Below are positions 1 through 7,800 of a stretch of DNA of 12,426 bases, piece by piece. The notes below the pieces were generated by a model that was not told where the DNA came from, searched no databases, and worked only from the letters and a program-made list of their open reading frames with translations. Position numbers and translations under genes: made by a program. Numbering within the stretch: position 1 is the first letter of the stretch; each line of letters begins with the position of its first letter. Source of the stretch: DATCJU01 sp036562635 (GTDB taxonomy: Bacteria > Actinomycetota > Actinomycetes > Mycobacteriales > Pseudonocardiaceae); the NCBI GenBank assembly GCA_036562635.1, contig DATCJU010000128.1:1-12426 (forward strand). Direction: 5' to 3'.

Positions 1-1371
1 GGACAGGGTGAGAACACCGCCGATATGCGCGCCGGGAAGACGGACCTTGCCCGTGGCGGTGAAACCGTCGCTGGCGAACATGTTGCCCTCGATGGTGGCG
101 CCGTCCAGGCTGAGGGCGTCACCGTTCTCATTGGTCAGACGCGCGTTGGACAGGGTGAGAACACCGCCGATATGCGCACTGAGCAGGCGGATCTCACCGA
201 CGGCGGTGATGCTTCGGGCGACCAGGTTGCCCTTGATAGTGGCGCTGTCCAGGTTCAGGGCCTGGCCGCCGGGATTGGTGAGGCGGGCGCCAGTCAGGGT
301 GAGGTTGCCGCTGAGGTGTGTGCTGAGCAGGCGGACCTGGCCGGTGGTGTTGATGTTTCGGGCGAACAGGTCACCGTCGATGGTGGCGCTGTCCAGGCTG
401 AGGGCCTGGCCGTTCTCGTTGGTCAGGTGGGCGCCGTCCAGGTTGAGCTGGCCACTGATGCGGGCGCCAGGTAGGCGCACTTCACCGGTGGCGCTGAAGC
501 CGTCGATGGCAACCAGGTTGCCGTCGATGGTGGCGCCGTCCAGGCTGAGGGCCTGGTCGCCGGGATTGGTGAGGCGGGCGCCAGTCAGATCGAGTCGGCC
601 ACCGATGCGAGCGTTGAGCAGGCGGACCTGGCCGGTGGTGTTGATGTTTCGGGCGAACAAGTCACCGTCGATGGTGACGCCGTCCAGAATGAGAGCGTCG
701 CCGCTCTCGTTTGTCAGGCGAGCGCTGTTGAGAGCGAGCTGGCCGCCGATTCGGGTACCTGGCAGGCGGACTTCACCGGTGGCGCTGAAGCCGTCGATGG
801 CGAGCAGGTTGCCGTCGATGGTGGCGCTGTCCAGGTTCAGGGCGTAGCCGCCGGGGTTGGTGAGGTGGGCCCCGGTCAGGTCAAGGTTGCCGCTGATACG
901 GGCGCCGAACAGGCGGGTTTCCTCGGTAATCACGGCTCGGGACAGCAGCAGGTTGCGGGTGAGCTGGACCTGAGTGGCGTCGAGCCCTGGAAGACGGGAG
1001 CGGACGAGCTCGACCGAGTTGAGCTCGGCACCGCTGAGCTTCACTGGTTCCTCGAAGAAACAGTCGAAGAACGAGATCGGGGAGTCGACACGGCTGTCGC
1101 TGAGGTCGAGGTGACCGGTGATACGGGCACCGCGCAGTCGTAGGCGAGTGGTGTAACCGGGGTAGGCCTCGGGGCCGTGCAGCAGCAGCTGTTCGATGAC
1201 CGTGTCCCGGATGGTGCGATGAGCACCCCACTGCCCTCCCCGTTCCGGGGCGTTGTCTTCCTCTTGGCTCAGATCGAGCCATTCACCGCACCGGTAGGCC
1301 TCCCACAGCTGGAGCTCCGGCTTGCTCCACCCCCTCGGAGCCGTCGATTTCCTGGCAAACAGCCCTGCCAT
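1..1371 (-). CDS. Tandem-repeat beta-helix-like protein ('oxidoreductase'-labelled actinobacterial family), 3' end outside window
   Basis: The frame runs from ATG at 1371 without a stop to the left edge, giving 457 codons. An in-frame TGA four codons upstream of this ATG fixes it as the most upstream possible start; the ribosome binding site is weak (AAGAG). Residues about 9-34 form a conserved N-terminal block containing LWEAYRCGEWLDL. A first RLRLRGARITGHLDL strand unit follows at about 76-90. From about residue 150 there are six tandem units of 48-49 residues, each with the pattern ALxLDxATIxG, then TGxVRL, xARIxGxLxL and ARLTN. This periodic L/I pattern suggests a right-handed beta-helix related to pentapeptide-repeat proteins. 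From memory, this family continues into a C-terminal membrane region, which would lie beyond the edge, and is often auto-labelled 'membrane-associated oxidoreductase'. I see no nucleotide-binding glycine motif in these 457 residues, so that label is unsupported here. Function unknown. Confidence 0.82.
   Translation of the reverse strand, partial: MAGLFARKSTAPRGWSKPELQLWEAYRCGEWLDLSQEEDNAPERGGQWGAHRTIRDTVIEQLLLHGPEAYPGYTTRLRLRGARITGHLDLSDSRVDSPISFFDCFFEEPVKLSGAELNSVELVRSRLPGLDATQVQLTRNLLLSRAVITEETRLFGARISGNLDLTGAHLTNPGGYALNLDSATIDGNLLAIDGFSATGEVRLPGTRIGGQLALNSARLTNESGDALILDGVTIDGDLFARNINTTGQVRLLNARIGGRLDLTGARLTNPGDQALSLDGATIDGNLVAIDGFSATGEVRLPGARISGQLNLDGAHLTNENGQALSLDSATIDGDLFARNINTTGQVRLLSTHLSGNLTLTGARLTNPGGQALNLDSATIKGNLVARSITAVGEIRLLSAHIGGVLTLSNARLTNENGDALSLDGATIEGNMFASDGFTATGKVRLPGAHIGGVLTLS
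85..890 (-). repeat. Six coding tandem repeats of 144-147 bp, with a 291-bp higher-order period
   Basis: The anchor gatggtggc(g/a)c(c/t)gtccag recurs on the plus strand at 91, 235 (variant gatagt), 379, 526, 670 and 817, so the spacings are 144, 144, 147, 144 and 147 bases. Units at 379 and 670 share one type (encoding ARNINTTGQVRLL), and those at 526 and 817 share another (AIDGFSATGEVRLPG). A 291-bp two-unit block was therefore duplicated as a unit. The blocks starting near 316 and 607 align base for base over long stretches. All spacings are multiples of three, so the reading frame is kept throughout. Repeat borders are approximate. Confidence 0.88.
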
Positions 1372-1432
1372 GGCTCTTGATCATGGCGGGGCTGGGCGGC
1401 GGCGGATGGTGTTCGAAGCGAAATTGAACCGA

Positions 1433-1933
1433 TCAGCCCAGCAGGCCGTCGCTGGCCCTGAGGCAGGGGCACGGCCGGTGTCGTTGGTCGGGTGGCTGAG
1501 AGTTCGTCGTGGAACCCACCCAGATCGACCCGGCACCCCCCGGGCCAGCATGGGGGTCACCGACGAACCGGCCGACCCGGGCGTCCTGGAGGTTGACCGT
1601 TCCTGCGGAGCCCGGGTGGAGACACGGGATCAAGCGGGTTGCCTGGGCTTCCACCAGGGTCAGGGCGGTGCCGTCGGGATTGGTCAGCCGGGCCTCGGAG
1701 AGGTCGACCTGGCCGGTGATACGGGCGCCGCGCAGGCGCAGGCGGGCGATGTGACCGGAAGAGCCTCGGGCCGTGCAGCAGCAGCCGCTTGATGACCGTG
1801 CCGCGGACGATGCGGTGGTCACCCCACTGGTCACCCCGCGCCGGTAGGCCTCCCACAGCCTGCGTTCCGGTTCGCTCCAGTCCGTCGGCGCCGTCGAGTT
1901 CTCGACATCGGGTTCTGCCCTGGCCTTGATCAT
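1433..1933 (-). pseudogene. Decayed tandem paralogue of the repeat protein
   Basis: The ATG at 1933 begins MIKARAEP, then STAPTDWSEPERRLWEAYRRG, matching STAPRGWSKPELQLWEAYRCG of the downstream copy. Aligned to that copy, about 46 bases are missing after YRRG and one base is missing at each of two nearby places in the HGPEAYPGY region. The net loss is 48, so the frame is restored at LRLRGARITGQVDL. The conserved stretch encoding WGDHRIVRGTVIKRLLLHGP therefore lies in a different frame from its surroundings. After one repeat unit the sequence jumps to a segment resembling the end of the repeat domain (VNLQDARVGRFVGDP). The frame then seems to slip again, because the family-like GGFHDELSA reads in another frame, and it ends at a TGA at 1433-1435. 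All central repeats and any membrane domain are absent. A short protein could still be made, but loss of function is far more likely. It ends 61 bases before the intact copy. Confidence 0.75.
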
Positions 1934-1937
1934 GATG

Positions 1938-1950
1938 TGCCGGACCGGCA
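1938..1950. promoter_or_regulatory. 13-bp perfect inverted repeat in a divergent promoter region, possible operator
   Basis: TGCCGG-A-CCGGCA is a perfect palindrome with one central base. It sits four bases upstream of the pseudogene ATG on the minus strand and about 108 bases upstream of the NADH dehydrogenase start on the plus strand. It could be a repressor site for either gene. In GC-rich DNA a 6-bp arm can arise by chance, so this is weak evidence. Confidence 0.25.
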
Positions 1951-2057
1951 ACTTATGCCGCCCGCGACGGACACCGGAGATGGGGCGCACACCCGGTACG
2001 GAGGACACGGCCGGAGCGTGATCGGGCGGTCCGGTGGGTAGACCAGGGGAGCAGTCG

Positions 2058-3413
2058 ATGTCTACCCCGGGATGTGACATGGGCACCACGACCGACCAGG
2101 CCCCGACCCGCCGACGGCCACGCGTTCTCGTCCTCGGTGCAGGTTTCGCCGGCTACCACTGCCTGCGGGAACTGGAGCGTCGACTTCCCGCCGACGCGGC
2201 CGAGCTGGTGGTGGTGAACCCCGCGGACTACATGCTCTACGTCCCCCTGCTGCCCGAGGTGACGGCGGGCACCCTGGATCCGCGTCGGATCGCCGTGCCG
2301 CTCCGCACCACCCTGCGCCGCACCCGGCTGGTGCTCGGCAGTGCGGTGGGGATCGACCCGAAGAAGCGCACGTGCACCGTGGTCGACGCCGAGGGCAGGA
2401 GGCAGCTCATCGACTGGGACCGGCTGGTGGTGGCCTGTGGGGCCGTCACCCGGCTGCTGTCCGTGCCCGGTGTCGCCGAGTACGCCAAGGGCTTCAAGTC
2501 GATCGCGGAGAGCATCTACCTGCGCGACCACATCCTGCGTCAGCTGGAGCTGGCGGCGGTCACCACGGACCCCGCCATCCGTGCCGCCCGCACCACCTTC
2601 GTCGTGGTGGGCGCCGGGTACACCGGCACCGAGGTGGTCGCCCAGGGCCAGCTGCTGACCCGGGAGGCGGTCCGCGCCGACCCCCACCTGCGCGAGGACC
2701 AGGTGCGCTGGGTGCTGGTCGACCTGGCACCCCGGGTGCTGCCCAACCTCGACGAACGGCTGTCCGGTCCCGCGTTGCAGGTGCTGCGGCGCCGCGGGGT
2801 GGACGTGCGGCTGGAGACCACGGTGGAGGAGGTCACCCCGACCTGCGTCCGGCTCTCGGACAGCAGTGAGATCCCCACCCGGACCGTGGTGTGGTGCGTG
2901 GGGGTTCGCCCGGACCCGCTGGTCGGTGCGCTCGGGATGCCGACGCGCAAGGGCCGGTTGGAGGTGGACGAGTACCTGGCTGTGCCCACGCACGACGGGA
3001 TCTTCGCGGCGGGTGACGTGGCGGCCGTGCCCGACCTGACCCGCCCGGGCGAGATCACCCCGATGACCGCCCAGCACGCGCAACGACAGGGGAAGGTGGC
3101 CGGCTGGAACGTGGCGGCCTCCCTCGGCCACGGTAAGCGGCACCGCTACAAGCACCGTGATCTGGGGTTCGTGGTCGACCTCGGTGGCAGGGACGCCGTG
3201 GCCGACCCGCTGGGCGTGCCGATCTCCGGGCGCCTGGCCCGGCTGGTGACCCGCGGCTACCACCTGATGGCCCTGCCCTCCGGGCGGGCGCGGGTCGCCG
3301 CGGACTGGTTGTTGAACGCCGTGACCGGACGTCAGCTGGTGCAGTTCGGGCTGGTCGCGGAGCGCGGGGTGAGCCTGCGCGAGGCGGACGAGCTGCCCCA
3401 GCCCGTGCGTTGA
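2058..3413 (+). CDS. ndh: Type II NADH:quinone oxidoreductase (NDH-2)
   Basis: This is a single-subunit, non-proton-pumping NADH dehydrogenase that passes electrons from NADH via FAD to the quinone pool at the cytoplasmic face of the membrane. The 451 residues are the usual length. The N-terminal FAD-binding motif LVLGAGFAG is at about 25-32. The second, NADH-binding dinucleotide fold has VVVGAGYTGTE at about 182-192. The FAD-ribityl motif FAAGDVA is at about 316-322, and the quinone-site signature AQHAQRQG is at about 338-345, as expected for NDH-2 (AQxAxQ). The C-terminal helical part is likely to be membrane-associated. The ATG at 2058 was chosen because AGGGGAG lies six bases before it. 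A GTG at 2034 in frame has no good binding site, and an ATG at 2079 is possible. The gene appears to be transcribed alone, convergent with the FGE-like gene 40 bases downstream. A related pyridine-nucleotide disulphide oxidoreductase with another acceptor cannot be fully excluded. Confidence 0.9.
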   Translation: MSTPGCDMGTTTDQAPTRRRPRVLVLGAGFAGYHCLRELERRLPADAAELVVVNPADYMLYVPLLPEVTAGTLDPRRIAVPLRTTLRRTRLVLGSAVGIDPKKRTCTVVDAEGRRQLIDWDRLVVACGAVTRLLSVPGVAEYAKGFKSIAESIYLRDHILRQLELAAVTTDPAIRAARTTFVVVGAGYTGTEVVAQGQLLTREAVRADPHLREDQVRWVLVDLAPRVLPNLDERLSGPALQVLRRRGVDVRLETTVEEVTPTCVRLSDSSEIPTRTVVWCVGVRPDPLVGALGMPTRKGRLEVDEYLAVPTHDGIFAAGDVAAVPDLTRPGEITPMTAQHAQRQGKVAGWNVAASLGHGKRHRYKHRDLGFVVDLGGRDAVADPLGVPISGRLARLVTRGYHLMALPSGRARVAADWLLNAVTGRQLVQFGLVAERGVSLREADELPQPVR

Positions 3414-3453
3414 CCGGCCACCACGCCATGACCGGGCGCGGGTCACCGGCGGA

Positions 3454-4233
3454 TCAGGTGTCCTTCAGCGGGATGACCGGGCGGTAGCAGATCTGGTCGG
3501 CGAAGTCCGGCGCGGGCAGCCAGTTCGCCTGCTCCTCCTCGCGGAAGGCGGTGGCGTGCGGGAGGTGGAGCAGGAACGACTCCGCCCCGGCGTGGCTGGT
3601 CACCCCGCCGTCCCCGCCACACACCACGTCGTGCTCGGCGGTGCGCTCGTCAGTCTCGAAGACCAGCCCGAACAGGTTCGCCTGCCCCCAGATCGCCTTC
3701 ATGGGCGAGTACTCGTAGTGGTCGGGGCAGTCGTCCCCCCACCGCCACAGGGTGGGGGCACCGGCGCCGCAGGCGTACTCCCACTCATCGGGGGTGAGCA
3801 GCCGTTCGCCCTGCTCGGACAGGATGTCCACCGCGTCCAGGTAGGACAGTTCCTCGGCGTGCACGGCCTCGGTGGCCACCAGCAGGGCCGGCAGGGTCAC
3901 CCGCCGGACCGGGGTGGTCTTGTTGTCCAGGTGGGTGTGCAGGTCGGGCAGCTCGTACAGCTCGGCGTCCTCGGCGTAGTCGGCGGCCTGTTGCGGGGTG
4001 GGGGTGAACCGTTCGGCGTCGAAGCCGAGCGTCACCTCGCCGCCGGGCACGAGGGAGTACTCGATGCCACCGCGGTGGAACAGTGCCAGGCGGAACGTGC
4101 GGCCCGCGTACTGCTGGTGGCGCAGCCCCACCAGCTCGGCCCCGACCGCGCGGGCGATGTCCGCGGCGACGTGGCCCGCTCGCTCGTCGGACAGTGCCAT
4201 CCAGCCGTCGAGATCGAGGTCGGAGTACGACAC
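3454..4233 (-). CDS. Degenerate FGE/SUMF1-like fold protein
   Basis: This 259-residue protein has no signal peptide or membrane helix and is probably cytoplasmic. Motifs typical of formylglycine-generating-enzyme (FGE-sulfatase, EgtB/PvdO) folds appear in order: EYSLVPGGEVTLGFD at 58-72, RLLTPDEWEYACGAG at 144-158 followed by RWGDD, NLFGLVFE at 186-193, CGGDGG at 205-210 in place of RGGSW, and CYRPVIPL at the end in place of GFRxx. The N-terminal 55 residues are an alpha/beta extension (RTFRLALFHRGGIEY). The paired catalytic cysteines of true FGE are not recognisable, so it may bind rather than modify its partner. The GTG at 4233 (SYSDLDLDGW) was chosen because conserved-looking sequence begins there, with purine-rich GGGGA and GGCGGG just upstream. 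The frame is open to 4332, but that extension is proline/arginine-rich and looks non-coding. It is divergent from the Trypco1 gene 176 bases away. FGE-like domains are found in some bacterial conflict loci, so a role with the neighbours is possible but unproven. Confidence 0.78.
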   Translation of the reverse strand: MSYSDLDLDGWMALSDERAGHVAADIARAVGAELVGLRHQQYAGRTFRLALFHRGGIEYSLVPGGEVTLGFDAERFTPTPQQAADYAEDAELYELPDLHTHLDNKTTPVRRVTLPALLVATEAVHAEELSYLDAVDILSEQGERLLTPDEWEYACGAGAPTLWRWGDDCPDHYEYSPMKAIWGQANLFGLVFETDERTAEHDVVCGGDGGVTSHAGAESFLLHLPHATAFREEEQANWLPAPDFADQICYRPVIPLKDT

Positions 4234-4409
4234 CCCGCCAGTATCCCCGCCGGGTGGCGGTGACCGGAGAGGCACACCCGGCCGGTTCGGCAGTCCGCGG
4301 TCGTCCGTCCTGATCGGCCGAATCCGCCCCACGGTGTGCTCGGCTCCGGAACAATCATGATCATCCCCTGCCCGTCCGGGGTGGGCCGGTCGATCGGGAG
4401 TGCCACGGG

Positions 4410-4799
4410 ATGACGAAATTGCTGCGGTTCGAGCTCGGCGACGGCGACTCGGTGCTGGTGGAGGTCGACGAGAACGAGCCAGGAATGACCCGGGCCTCCC
4501 GAGCCAAGGAGGTTGTCGAGGCCGCAGCGTCGTCGCTCGGTTCCGCGTTGGCGGGGGTACGTAAGGCGGCGTCCGAGGCAGTGCGCCGGTTTCGGGACAT
4601 GGATGCGCGGCCGGACGAGGTGCAGATCGAGTTCGGGGTTCGGCTCAACGCGCAGGCAGGCGCGGTGATCGCCAAGTCGGGGGTGGACGGGCACCTCAAG
4701 GTCAAGCTCACCTGGCGCCGGATGGACGGGCCGGTCGAGGGCGAGCAGTCGGAGGAGACGACGGAGCAGGGCGAGGACAGCAGCGCGGACGAGCACTGA
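4410..4799 (+). CDS. Trypco1 (trypsin-co-occurring domain 1, CU044_2847-type) protein
   Basis: This small soluble protein has 129 residues. Residues 1-22 form a beta hairpin (LLRFELGDGDSVLVEVDE). A helix at about 30-63 (KEVVEAAASSLGSALAGVRK) follows. Then come the most characteristic strands, DEVQIEFGVRLNAQAGAVIA and HLKVKLTW, at about 70-102. The last 25 residues are a strongly acidic, probably disordered tail. Known from the family: these proteins are encoded beside trypsin-like protease and STAND genes in predicted NTP-dependent conflict systems, where they are thought to be partners, adaptors or substrates. That fits here, since the next gene encodes exactly such a protease-STAND protein. 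Unusually, the two genes are convergent and end 17 bases apart, so they are not co-transcribed. GGGAG nine bases before the ATG supports the start. Recognition is by pattern and context; no enzymatic residues are evident. Confidence 0.8.
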   Translation: MTKLLRFELGDGDSVLVEVDENEPGMTRASRAKEVVEAAASSLGSALAGVRKAASEAVRRFRDMDARPDEVQIEFGVRLNAQAGAVIAKSGVDGHLKVKLTWRRMDGPVEGEQSEETTEQGEDSSADEH

Positions 4800-4816
4800 T
4801 CCGGGTCACATCCGCC

Positions 4817-7800
4817 CTATCCGCCTGTCGTGCACAGGCCGGTTGTCCTAAGGTCGTCGAGCCCGACGCCGGAAGGAAGATTGGTCAGCTCGGCACGCTC
4901 GGGGTTCCCGATCAGTGAGCACAGGTGCCGCTTCCACGTCTCGGGGTTCAAGGAGATTGCGGCGAGGGGCGCACCGGAGAAATCCCTGGCCAGGGCGATG
5001 CCCCCGGCAATGGCGAGTGCGGCGGGGGAACCGGCGGCATCAAGCCGCCACCGAGGCTCGCCGTCGTAGTCCCAGGTGTACAGGTAGTGTTCTCTCGCAA
5101 GGACGATCCACCGGCGGGTGGGATCGAACCCGACCAGGGCACGCAATTCCTCGCCGGGCATGTCTCGGTGCAATCCGTTGAACAGGAGTTTTCCGGCAGG
5201 CTGTGGGCTGTTCAGGTCCCACAACTCCAGCACCGATCGGTCGGCTTGCCGACGGAACAGCAGCACCCGACCCGGCGCGGGGGTCGCGACCACCGTGACG
5301 ACGTCTTCTACCGGGACACGGGTTGTCCGGTGCGTGTCCAGGTCTGTCACGTCGAGTCCGTGCCGGTTCGGGCTGACCACCACCACCCGGGAGCTGCCCG
5401 GTAGCGCTGTGAACGGCACCGCCCCGCCCAGGCCGTCCGGGGCAGGAGCGGGGAGCGGCGCACCAACCTGCTGGCCGGTGGCCAGGTCCCAGACGCTGAG
5501 CTGACCGCCGTGACTGGTGAGCACATGCCCGCGGTCGTCGAACCGCACCAGGGGCGGAGCCAGGTTCTCCTGCGCCGGGAAGGAGAGGGTGTGCACCAGG
5601 CGCAGGGAGGGCACCTCGTGGATCTCCACGTCGTGTCGATCGGCGAAGCCGACGGCGAGATGGTCCCCGCGGGGAGCGAACTCCAACTGGCTCACCATGC
5701 CGGTGACGATGATTCGTTCGGCCGCACGGTGGTCCTGGCTCCGCCACAGGGTGACCACGGACCGCCCGCTGTCGGCGTGGTACCAGCTGGTGGCGAGGTA
5801 GGTGCCGTCGGGGTGCACCGCCCCGGCTCTTGTGTCCGGAGGGTAGGTGTCCAGCTGGTCGAACGGAACAGCGTGGACATACACAGACTGGGGACCGAGG
5901 TGCAGGGCGCGCAGCCCACCCGGTGCGGTCACCACCGCTGCCACCGGGGGTGGGACGGAACCGGTGACGGACACCGGGTGGTACCTGCAGCAGGACTGCT
6001 GCGCGGTCACGTCGTAGACGAGCACCTCGTAGGAGGAGCGGTAGGGGAGCACCAGGTGTGTGCCCTGGGGGTCCAGGTGCAGGAAGCCGCAGTAGTCTCC
6101 ACGCCAGGTGTGCTCGGTGACCTGGTGCTGCTCGGTGAGCGAGCGGACTCGAACCAGGGAGTGCTCCTCACCGACCCGACGGCAGGTGGCCAGGGTGGTA
6201 CCCGCTGCGTTCACCGCCGCCACCTGTGAGCCCTCCTCGACCGTGTGGAGCTGCCCGCTGCGGAAGTCTCCGGTCCGGATCTCACCGGACTCGACCACTC
6301 TGACGACTAGTCGAGAGCCTTGGGCGAGCCACAGGTCCACCCCCATGACCTGCCCCACGGGCACCTCGCCGAGTTGTTTTCCGTCCAGGTCCCAGACCCG
6401 GACCAGCTCCTCACCGATGAGCCAGGCCGCCACCGCGTCGTTGCCGACCGCCACGGTCAGTGGGGCAGGTGGACCGTCACCGTGCGGTGCCACGGTGATC
6501 GACGTGAGCTCCCGGCCGGTGTTGTCGAGCAGGTGGATTCGCCTGTTGGCTCCTACGGCGATGATCGTGCCGTCGGGGGAGACCGCGATGTCGTCGGGCG
6601 CAGGAAGCTGCAGTGTGGTGGGGACTTTCTGCCCGTCCACCGAGCGCCACAGGGTCGCACCTTTGGCTGATCCGGTGACCAGAACGGATCCGTCGGCGCT
6701 GGTGGCAAGGTGGTCGAGAGTGCCATCGAATCCCGGTTCGGTGAGCACCAGTTCGAGCGGGTAGGTGTCGAGGTACTGCTCGAACAAGCTCTCCAGGACG
6801 GTCTCGTCGGCCGGGTCGGTGTTGTAGGCGGTGAGCACCTTGTGCAGCACCTCGGGGGTGTTCCGGTGCTGCGCGGGCAGGTTCGAGGCGAGCTTTTCCG
6901 CGGGATTGTCGACGGTGTCGCTGGTCCAGGTGAGAAAGCCGATGAGGAAGGTGATGATGATCAGTGCGGCGGGCTGGCCGAATCTGGCGACCTGACGCTG
7001 GTACCGGGCACGCAGTGCGCTGTGGAGGAATTCGCGTTCGTCCGGGGTCAGGTCCTCGGCTCGTCGCCGGCCCCAGTACCGTGCCTTGGCCAGGTCCTCC
7101 TTGCTTAGCAGAGTGGGTTCACTGCGGCCACTGCGCTGCCACTGCTCGACGAGTTCCCGAAAACCTTCCTTCCAGATCTGGAACTCGCGGTTCTGTTCCA
7201 CCCACTCCCGCAGCCGGTCCCAGTGGGTGATCAACGCCTCGTGGGCCAGCTCCACGGTTTCCCGGCGCCCGCTCACCAGCAGTCGCGCTGCGACCATGCG
7301 CTGGGCCAGCTGCCAGGCCTCCTCCCCGAGCTCGGAGCGACGAACCGCTCGGCGGGTCGGCGGCAGATCCGGCTCGACCCGCACAAGCTGGGTGAACATG
7401 CGCCGTGCCACGACCCGTTCTTGCTCGGTGAGCCGGTTCCAGCCGTGTTCCTCGGCATAACGGGCCAGGGCGCCGGACACCCCGCCGAGTTCGCGGTAGG
7501 CCTGGTGGGTGAGCATGCGGTTCACCTGCCGTTGCCACAGCTCGTTCAGCACGAACTGCAGCAACGGAAGCTGGCCGGGGGCGTGCCGGACCTCGGTGAC
7601 GATCAGGCTGTCCAGCTCGTCCTCGAAGCGGAATCCCTCCGGCAGTGGGCCGGTCACGGCGGCGCGGAGCTGGTCGGTGGTCATCGCGCCCACCGTTTCG
7701 ACCGCACGCAGTCCCGCGGCCAGCTCGGGGCGGGCCAGGGCGCGGTCGAGGAAGTCGGATCGGATCGCGAGCAGCACCCGTAGCGGTGCGGCGGGATCGA

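Noticed and set aside
8..847. A plus-strand 279-codon frame with repeats
   Set aside because: The repetition is inherited from the real minus-strand repeat gene; the product (RRTSPVALKP-type units) has no family resemblance and no ribosome binding site.
85..890. Possible CRISPR or satellite array
   Set aside because: Period is 144-147 bp with no short repeat/spacer alternation, and all unit lengths are multiples of three in an open coding frame.
3428..3444. Hairpin TGACC...GGTCA between the convergent ndh and FGE-like genes as terminator
   Set aside because: Only a 5-bp stem with a 7-base loop and no T-run; too weak to annotate.
1953..3446. A 497-codon open frame on the minus strand opposite the NADH dehydrogenase
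   Set aside because: Its protein is rich in His, Gly, Pro and Arg without motifs, and the plus strand carries an unmistakable NDH-2. Long antisense frames are normal in very GC-rich coding DNA.
4234..4409. Search for promoters in the FGE-like/Trypco1 divergent gap
   Set aside because: Only a short ATCATGAT palindrome near 4356 was noted; no convincing -35/-10 pair or longer dyad could be assigned.
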